Positions 41,871 through 64,000 of a stretch of DNA of 64,000 nucleotides are shown piece by piece. The DNA lies in assembly GCF_028769735.1 (NCBI RefSeq), contig NC_088177.1, forward strand, positions 27,064,099 through 27,128,098. Reading direction: 5' to 3'. This DNA is from Zonotrichia leucophrys gambelii (lineage: Eukaryota > Chordata > Aves > Passeriformes > Passerellidae). The notes below the pieces were generated by a model that had not been told where the DNA came from, searched no databases, and worked only from the letters and a program-made list of their open reading frames with translations. Each line of letters opens with the position of its first letter. The stretch's first letter is position 1. Both the position numbers and the translations under genes were made by a program.

Positions 41871-44800
41871 GTAAGTTTCAAAAGTTGCTTTCCTATGATG
41901 TCTGGACTTCTCTGCTGTATAAAAAGTACAAGATTCTACAATTTGGGAGGTTTATTACTTCACAGTGGCCCCATCATTGTGCACGAAAAGCAGAAACTCT
42001 TTTTGTTTCCCTAATTATGATTTTTCCCCCTGAGGTCTTGTGTGTTAAACGTGTCCCTGTTGTTCCTGCATCTGATATCTTGACCCAGGAAACCCTCAAG
42101 AATGAAATCTGTGCCTGCTAAATTTGTTAGAAAGTAAATAATTTTTGTCATTATGTCTTTCAGGCTTTTGTCCTTTCCACTGACCATATGAGATATCGAG
42201 TACCTGAGTGCTGTTAATGGGGTCAGGCAACCCACTAATTTGAGTATGGCAATGTTTTTGGGTTTGTTAGCTCTGCAAATTTTGCATCATTCCAGGGTAT
42301 GGAGCAATCTGTTTTCCATCAACTTTTATTTCTTTCCCAAGTGTGGCAATATGCCAAGACCAGAACTTAAATCTTGTCTTAAATTCAATTTTAGCTTAAT
42401 ACCAAATGAATCAGTAGCATTATGTAATGTGCACTGCATAGCCTGCATGGCTTTGTTGGTTTTTTTAACTGAAGAAAGAGGTTGTTATGTTTGCTAAGGT
42501 AAATATAAACAGACGTTTAAGAAACAGATGTTTAAGAAAATTAAACTTGAGCTAGTAATGTAGATTGCCAGTAAAAGGGGTCAGTGCGCTGATCAAATGG
42601 AGGAAAGCAGAAAGATTGCTCCTCTGTACTGCAGTCATTTGCTGCACAAGATATGCTGCAGAAACAGAGTAAGCAGAGCATCCATTCAGTTGGTAGCAGT
42701 CCAGTAGTTCTAAGCCATTAAATGCATTTGCTCAGATGGAGTACTAATGCAGCTGCATTGTGACATGTCCCATTAAATTATTTTCCTTCTTTCTTTCTAT
42801 GAAGCTGCATAACTAATTTTGGTTTTTTCAGCTTTCTAAAATAAGACTCCTTTGCAGCTAATTAGACTTGGAATTAGACTAGCAAAGCAGTAAGCTGAAG
42901 CAAGCTATTTCTTTTTAATCTAAAGCCAAGCCTAGTACCTAGATTTTGGTTTAGAGATACATTAGATGAATTTAAAAATATACTGAGAATAGAAATTTTA
43001 CCAATGCATACATATATATAACTAATGGAGATGGATAATATACTGTGTCTACATCATATGGTTTTCTGATTTCCTCTAAACAAGACAAAAGGATAGGACT
43101 GAAAGTCTAGGTGTTTGTGGGAGAAAAGGTAGCAGCAAATAGCTCACAGGGAACATCCTGGTTTTACCCGCATGGGGGTTTTGCTGGCTAGTTATCTTGT
43201 TGGGGAAGGCTGGCTTATTTTACTTTGCTTTATTTTTCAAAACTTATGCTTGCATTTTCTTGCTGAGTTAAAAAAGTTAGTTGTGACTGAACACTAGAAC
43301 TAAACCCTCTTTTCTCATAGTTAATGCTACATTTTTTCTTCTCAGGTAATATACCTCTGGTGATTTTCAAATGAGTTTTCTCAAGTGAATTTACTAGGTA
43401 TAATAGAGAAATAGCTCTAGGAGCAGGGATCAGAAGCCATGACTGCCTTCCCAAATGAAAGCTTACCTTTAAGATGCCAAGCCCATGTTTTCTTGCACAC
43501 CTTATTTCTACCCCATTAATCTTGATTTCATTCCTGCACAGTAAGCTAAGCAATGGTTCAACAGTGTGGATTTCAGAGACACGAGCTACATTTCCTGTTC
43601 CTGTCTGTTCTGCTTTCTGGCTGTTGGACAGCCCAGACTGAGCGCTGAACTGCCCTCCTGAATCACACAGCTACCCCATGGCTGTTTGCAAACTCTGAGG
43701 CAAATGAAATAGTCATCCTCTCCCCCCATCACTCCCCTTCAGCAACCCTTTCTGTGTGTCAGGTTAAGTAATGGAAATATCCAGCTGCAAAGCATAAACT
43801 CCCATTTAAACTGGTATGTACTGTTTGATTGCTTCCAATATTTCAGATAATTTATTTATATAGCTCAGTGCATATCTATGTACCCTATTATGATGTCTGC
43901 AGTATTACTGCACCTACCCTTTATTTAAAATTAATATGCATTAAATAAATGCAGTTATCCAAGTCTAAGTAATGTAATGCAAGCGAACCCTTGTGCCAGA
44001 TCTGCATTATCCATGCTGAGAGGGAACATCAAGAAGATGGTAAAAAAAGATATAGGAGAATCCTATTATCAGTCTGGTAATATGCAAGTTTCCCTTATAA
44101 AGCTCTCCATGAGAATTAAATTGAATTTTATATGTGAGCTACAGGGAGTCATAAAAAGTTGTATAGTTCCAATATTCCAATCTGATTCCTGCCCTTCTGC
44201 CAAGCATGTTATCTGGATATCCTACCTGCCTTTGCTGCTTGCAGTAGCCCTATAACTGAGACAGACAGTAGAGACACAGGCTTCATTCTGAGGCTGCACA
44301 TACAAAACTGGAGTGGCTTCCCACAACTTTCTTCCTCTCCTCCCACAGAGCCACACTGTGAGGAAGGTAAATTATATTTATTTGATATGCTGAAGACAAG
44401 AATCCTGGTGACTCATTGATAAATCAAAAGTAATGAGAAGCTGTGCAAATAAATAATGCAAATTATTATAACACAGAGATCTGGGGTCTGTGAGTTTACA
44501 TGTAGATTCATTAGTTTATCTTTATTTTGAAGCAGTTAAATTTTAATTAGTGGCTGTTATACCAGAAGACCAAACTTCAAAGCATGTTTCAGTTTCAGAT
44601 TTAAGTGTATGGATAATATAAAGAAATTCGCTTGCTGAACTTTAAGTGTTTGCAGCACTGTAGTTCTACATGGATGCTAAGGTCCTCCTGACCAAACACT
44701 CCAGAAACCCTTGTTATGAAGGTATGAAGGATATGCAAGCTGACAATACTAGATTATATCAGATTAGGAAATAATCTTGTTCAAGCTTGTCCCTGTTTCT

Positions 44801-46338
44801 GAGAGTTATGTATTGTTTAATTGACTTTTTCAAGGAGCAGTGTGTAACTGATTTGAAGACACTGTTTGACAAGGTACCATCTCTTCATCTATTTCCAATA
44901 TGTCCCTTTACTTTGCCTAGAAAAATTATTTAGATGAGATTTGAAGACTGTAAAAATACACAGATGCTCACAGATGTTTGATAGCTTGTTCTCAAGGAAT
45001 GCACAGATCTAAAATGACTCTTTGTGCACAGTAGCTCACAGCCAGGAGGGCAGTGATGGTGTGTGTATCACCCAGCTGCTCTGTGTGTGCAGAGCTGTCC
45101 AGGGTGGTTCTGGCTGCCTCACACTTGGCACACGTGGGCAGATCACTGTGCTTTGTGCACTTGCACACAAATGCAGCTGAACAGCTCCTGACTTACTCTG
45201 CTTGTGGTCTGCAGATGGTCCCATCCCTGCACGCTGAGTGTGCTCTGCAGTTATCTGGCTCACAACAATGTATACTGAAAAGTGTATGTGAATATATTTT
45301 GCCTGGGAAATATCAGAAGAAACAATGATTCTATTCTCTGAGTACCTTATTTTCCAAAATTTGAAATGTTTCACATTGCTCATAAGAAGGTCACTCAAAT
45401 GGACATGAAAATGTAGAAGGAAAAAAAACCCCATTCCTTATAAGAGATTAGGAAAGAACTTTGTAAGAAATTAATATTTTGGGTATTCTTATATTTTTTT
45501 CCTATGTTGAATTACTAGTGCTATGCTAAAGGAAAAAAAAGTAGCCCATTTGGATCATGTAAGCAATCTGCACTTATTCAATTAATATTTAATAAATAAC
45601 TTGGTGGAAATCAGAAGGATAGCAGTGGATTAATTGGTCTGGTATCAATTTTTATCCATCCCCTCACATATAAGTGAGAATAAATCAATTTACTATAGTA
45701 AATGAAATACAAACCTAGTAGTTAAGCACTGCCATATGAGCAATGGAAGTGATTTGGGATTAAGACTGTAGTAAATTCTGTATGTATTTAGTATTGACTT
45801 TTAAATTTATATAAGATTTCTATTTGCAATTCTGAAGATTTTTAATCATTGAAATGTATGAAGAAGGGGAAAACGTATCTGGGATATCATCCTCTAATCT
45901 GTTAAGTAGAGAATAAAAAGTAGGTAATCTTCATAAAGCCTCCTGAAAGATGTTAAGTACAGCCTACTTAGATTTAGTTACATCTAAAGGTGTAGCTAGC
46001 TAGCTCCATGTACATTTGACAGACCAGAGAACATTCTAGGCTTAATTATAGAAAAATAACGTAGAGTTCCTTTCTATATAAAGAAATACACATATTATTA
46101 GAAAAGCCCACAGCACTTGCTGATTTTAAACTTGGTCTATAAACACAGCAGCTGAATCAAATGTTTTTGCAACATAAATAATGGCTGCAAAGCATTTTGT
46201 TTCTGTGCACCTGCAGGCAAATCCTGAGGTAATCCTTGTCCTGCATGCTGGGTGGGGACATTGGGTGAGCTAAAAGGTGATCCTGACACAGCACCCTGTG
46301 GTTTCAGGTCTCATCTTTGCTGACTGCTCACTGGCTGC
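41871..46338. other. Non-coding DNA, nothing recognised
   Basis: AT-rich sequence with short chance frames on both strands, for example 107 codons minus at 43230-43553 and 132 codons minus at 45036-45434. None has a recognisable domain or splice-site support. No RNA gene or transposon was identified. Confidence 0.6.
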
Positions 46339-46512
46339 CCGTTCCCTCGCAGCACACGGGATTGCCCTTGCTGTGTCCAGCACCCTCACCCACTGCCCCG
46401 CACCCTTCGGGATTGGTGCACCGGGCAGGGAGCGCCGAGCGCGGCCTTGGACTGGGAATGAGGGATTCAGAGGGAAATGGCAAACGGGAAAATTCCCTCC
46501 TGGGCCTCACGA
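46339..46512. promoter_or_regulatory. Isolated CpG cluster upstream of SCN1A coding exon 1
   Basis: I count twelve CpGs in about 172 bases, including an agcgccgagcgcgg core at 46431-46444. It is flanked by CpG-poor DNA and lies about 1.6-1.8 kb upstream of the first coding exon. Such a cluster could mark an internal promoter giving a short 5'UTR, or could be a GC-rich repeat such as part of a solo LTR. I could not identify matching ends or a target-site duplication. No TATA box or transcript start is apparent. Confidence 0.3.
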
Positions 46513-48048
46513 GGAGGAGGAGGAGAGGGAAAGGCAGGCATGTCTATGCAGACCAGGAGGAGAAGGAGAGGAGAGGTCTTAGCCCCTTCTTTTGCCGAAT
46601 AAGTAGAGCAGAGAAGAGGGCTTGATTGTCTTTCTTGGGTCTCTGTATCTACCTGAAGCCCACAGGGCAAAGGGTATCCACCGACAGCTGTGTCCCCCAT
46701 AACATTGGGATAACAGTACAGGATCTATCTTCCAAATCGTGGTGCCCCTCATGGGGATCAGTTTGAGATCCGAAAGTTCAGTGATGTGGCTAATAGATTT
46801 TTCTCCTTCTTTCCCAGTACCCACAAAGTGTGGTTGAACATTAAGAACCAGTATCAGAGTGTACAAATAGTGAGTTTATAAATTCAATAGTTAAGTGACC
46901 AAAGTGGCAATTCACAGAAGTAAACAGAACCATGACAAAGGGAGCTGAGGATTATCTAGAGGATACTCTCTGCGTGGAGAAATGCAGGATTTTAAATCCC
47001 TTTTAGCTGAGGTACATTTTCTTATATCCTCCCCCTTCCCCCCAATGGGGACAGAACAGTATAATTCCTTTTCTCTAGGAAACAAGGGAAGATGTACAGA
47101 ACTGGTTTTGGCATGAGTGTCTACATGGGTGAATACTTAGTGTTTGGTGTGAGATCAGCTCACTTTAATTTTTTTACAGAGAGAAATTTGCACCTTGATT
47201 GTTTGAATGTCATTCAGACTTGAGGGATATATGCACCACTGTGAGCCCAAATATGCATTTCATTTGTATGTCTTATGGTGTCATCAGAAATTTATTCAGC
47301 AGCATGGAAGATGTCAAATCTGTAGTCTTAACAAGAATTCCTTTTTCCTTTTTTTTTTTTGTTTTTCTTCCCAGCAGGTTTTGTGTTTGCAATTGCAGTG
47401 TATGAATAAATATGTACACTAAAATACTTCCAGAATTTTCTAGTTACAACTATTTTATAAAGAACCAAACACAGTAACAGCTAATCTGAAATAATACTCA
47501 GCAATTGCTCTTCTTCATATTTAAAATAATTTCCCATACAAAAATTTATTTGGAATCATTACTTTAATACTTCATGCAATACAGACTTGATTTTTTTAAA
47601 ATGGAAGTTCTGGTTTTACAATGCTTGTTTTCTGATACTTTTGCTGATCTCAGTGAAATTTTCTGTGTTAGCTCTGTTGAACTGTTCTATTTATAGTTAC
47701 CAATGTAATCCTGATTGAGTCCAGAGGAGTGTGATCATAATATAACTAGAGTTATGAGGAAAGAATGTATTTGATTATTCTTAGCTATCATACTTTCCCT
47801 TATTTGGAGTAAAAGACTAGCACACTCCTGGAGCTCAGAAATTTTTACAGTTCCAATAACTAGTGTAAGAACAACAAAAGTGCTTCTTACAAATGCCAAA
47901 TCACCGACTAAACTGCTTACTTTGTCTGTCTTTGTTTACATAATTTTCAAATTGTGTATTTTAATAATTCAACATAGCCAAAACAATTGCACTTGAAAAT
48001 AACTACTACATCTTTCTTACTTGGTGATTTCAACATGTTTATTTGAAT
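46513..48048. other. Non-coding DNA upstream of coding exon 1
   Basis: A purine-rich (gaggagg) stretch at 46510-46580 is followed by ordinary AT-rich intronic or 5'-flanking sequence. The 95-codon minus frame at 46579-46866 is not recognised as any family. Presumably this is the 5'UTR intron that ends at the acceptor at 48070. Confidence 0.6.
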
Positions 48049-48122
48049 TTTGTTTTCTGCTTTCTTTTAGTATTTTCCTATGCAGAAGAATAAATGGTAA
48101 TTAAAATGTGCAGGATGAAAAG
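48049..48122 (+). promoter_or_regulatory. SCN1A: Acceptor and 5'UTR part of SCN1A coding exon 1
   Basis: A pyrimidine-rich run ending in ctttcttttag places a 3' splice site at 48069-48070, so the leader entering this exon is spliced from an upstream non-coding exon. The 52 leader bases (48071-48122) contain three upstream ATGs at 48094, 48106 and 48115, all in one frame that differs from the channel. From memory the human SCN1A leader has closely similar sequence here, including an atgtgcaggatga block. This supports both the orthology and real conservation of the upstream ATGs. The channel ATG at 48123 has the best Kozak context (A at -3, G at +4). Confidence 0.75.
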
Positions 48123-62422
<14,300 letters not shown>

Positions 62423-64000
62423 GTAAGTATTGTCTGCAGAATTCTCACTGAAGTGGTTTGTGGCTGACCCAGTTCTTAGAAGGAGGGAGGGGAAGGGACG
62501 ATGCATTTTGTTAAGACAGAATAGGAGAAATATTTTCTCTCTCATACGTCTGCTCTAAAGGCCTGCAGGGAAGAGGGAGCAAGGAACATGGTCTTGCTAC
62601 TTGGAATAGCTCTTTTTGTCAAACCCAGCTGCCAAATTCTCATCTCCCCTGAGACAGAAATGTCTTAAAATTCAACACTCACAGTTCATGTCGTGAGACA
62701 GGCTTGCAGAGACTGTAGATGTAAATTGAGAACTAAAGGAGAGAGATAGAAAAGGAAAAGAGATTACAGTGACCAGCTGCAAAGAGAAGTTGTGGGGTCT
62801 CCAGGTGAGTCTCCTCACTTGGGTATCCTTTCCAGTGCAGCAGTGACCCCAACTCTTTTCCCACAGCATCTCTGTGATTTTTATTATCATCTCCTCAAAT
62901 TTCCTACAGCTTGCTCCTTCTTACAGTGCTATTAGCACTAATTGGAGTGCCCTTTGATCAGAGTGGGTGCTGCACGGCTGCCTGGTTTCTAGGCTTGTAC
63001 ATTCATATTATTAGGTCACTTAATATAAAGCCACAAGCAAAGAATAGAAAAAAGGAGGAGAAAAAGAAATTAATCTCACACCAGAGACAATTCCTTCCTG
63101 TAAGCACCTGCTGTGGCAGTAGTGTGTTTGCAAGTGTCATGTCAGGAGAATAGAAGTGACATGAAGAACAACATGAGGACACAGGAAAAATAGTGCCACA
63201 GAGGCTCTGGAAAACACTGCCACAGCAGCTCATTTGTAAGGCTGCAGGGAAACTGAAAGGCAGGATAGAGAAGTCCAATTGGAACAATATAGAGGCTGAG
63301 GCACCTAAGGCACTCCAGGGCAGCCAGGACTGACTAATTAAGGCTAAAAGTCTGCAGCCAAAAAGCTAAATAATATCCTGTTCACATAAATAAATTATTG
63401 ACCAGGAAGACAGAATTACCCCTGTATTTAGCATTACTGCAGTTGCTACTGGAATACTATATAAAGTTCAATTTAGACAGAAAGTTGAAAAAAATGGAGG
63501 AAGTTCAAAAAAGAGCAGAATGATTAAAGGGTTGGAAAACATGCTTTATACCAAGATAGAGCAGGAGCTCAGCCTACTTAGCATATCAAAGAGAAGGTTT
63601 AAGGGGTGATTTGATCACAGTTAAAAAAAAAATCCATGGGGAACAGAATTTTCATCGTAGACATATCTTTGATCTAGCAGGCAGAGATATAACAGGTTCA
63701 ACATCTGCAAGTCAAAGCCAGACAAATTTTGAATAGAAGTGAGACAGCTTCTAACTGTGATCATACAGCTAATCAATGACTATGATGGATTATAGTTTGA
63801 ATTTCTTAAACCAATCTTTCTGTGGAACTCAATTTACTTGAACATATGAATTCATGGAGATCCCATGCTATAGGGTATGACAGTCTAAGCAGTCTCCTAA
63901 TGAAGGCCTAGACTTCAAGCCAAACTTAATTTCCTGACTTTTTAACAAAGAATTTATAAACTTAAGTTCTGATTTCATTTGATTTAAAGAAGACCTGAAG
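62423..64000 (+). other. SCN1A intron 6, continuing past the window
   Basis: Starts gtaagt. The conserved next exon (pore-loop segment with CGNSSDAGQCPEGY) is not found before the window ends, so the intron is at least 1.58 kb. It contains an old CR1 fragment, listed separately. Chance open frames at 62911-63153 plus and 63003-63287 minus have no family resemblance. Confidence 0.85.
63415..63920 (+). repeat. Ancient CR1 LINE 3' region inside SCN1A intron 6
   Basis: The order of blocks follows an old amniote CR1 subfamily. A ggaatactatataaagttca block (the 'tggagtactgtgtccag' region) comes first, then caaaaaagagcagaatgatt, then agagaaggtttaaggggtga, tttgatcacag, gatctagcaggcagagatat aac, and agccagacaaattttgaata. 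Same orientation as the gene, heavily mutated, no intact frame. Limits are approximate, and the assignment is from remembered consensus. Confidence 0.6.

Noticed and set aside
46579..46866. 95-codon minus-strand frame near the CpG cluster, possibly from a retroelement
   Set aside because: I could not match it to any retroviral or LINE protein, and found no LTR ends or target-site duplication.
62911..64000. Search for SCN1A exon 7 and for a second gene at the right edge
   Set aside because: The conserved pore-loop motifs of the next exon are absent from all frames; what is present is intron with a CR1 remnant.

Overview
The window looks like bird (or at least sauropsid) genomic DNA. It is AT-rich, has long non-coding stretches, and its only recognisable interspersed repeats are CR1-type LINE remnants. 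No mammalian SINEs were seen, and there is no bacterial or viral gene organisation. The one protein-coding gene I can support is the 5' part of a voltage-gated sodium channel alpha subunit on the + strand. Its residues match SCN1A (Nav1.1) best among the neuronal paralogues.

Layout: positions 1 to about 48,070 contain no coding exon that I can recognise. This stretch holds CR1 fragments (about 12.9-13.7 kb, 15.0-15.1 kb, 33.8-34.05 kb). It also holds a five-copy GC-rich minisatellite (21,981-22,313) next to a CpG-rich patch with a good minus-strand splice donor, a 90-nt polypyrimidine tract (29.4 kb) and two more isolated CpG-rich patches (28.87-28.98 kb and 46.34-46.51 kb). Some of these patches could be distal promoters or non-coding first exons of SCN1A, but the sequence alone does not prove it.

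From 48,071 the SCN1A exons follow in order: coding exon 1 (ATG at 48,123), exon 2 (54,971-55,089), exon 3 (59,421-59,510), exon 4 (60,301-60,429), a mutually exclusive pair 5N (60,949-61,040) and 5A (61,139-61,230), and exon 6 (62,150-62,422). Using one copy of exon 5, these give 967 coding bases, or 322 residues plus one base. They cover the cytoplasmic N-terminus, domain I S1-S5 and the start of the S5-pore extracellular loop. The reading frame is intact at every junction. The gene continues beyond the right edge; exon 7 is not in the window.

Notable points are a textbook U12-type AT-AC intron 2, an intact 5N/5A pair that differs at 20 of 92 bases but at only one residue (N/D), and a 100-codon upstream ORF that overlaps the channel start codon and ends in exon 2. 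I found no sign of a wholly new biological system.
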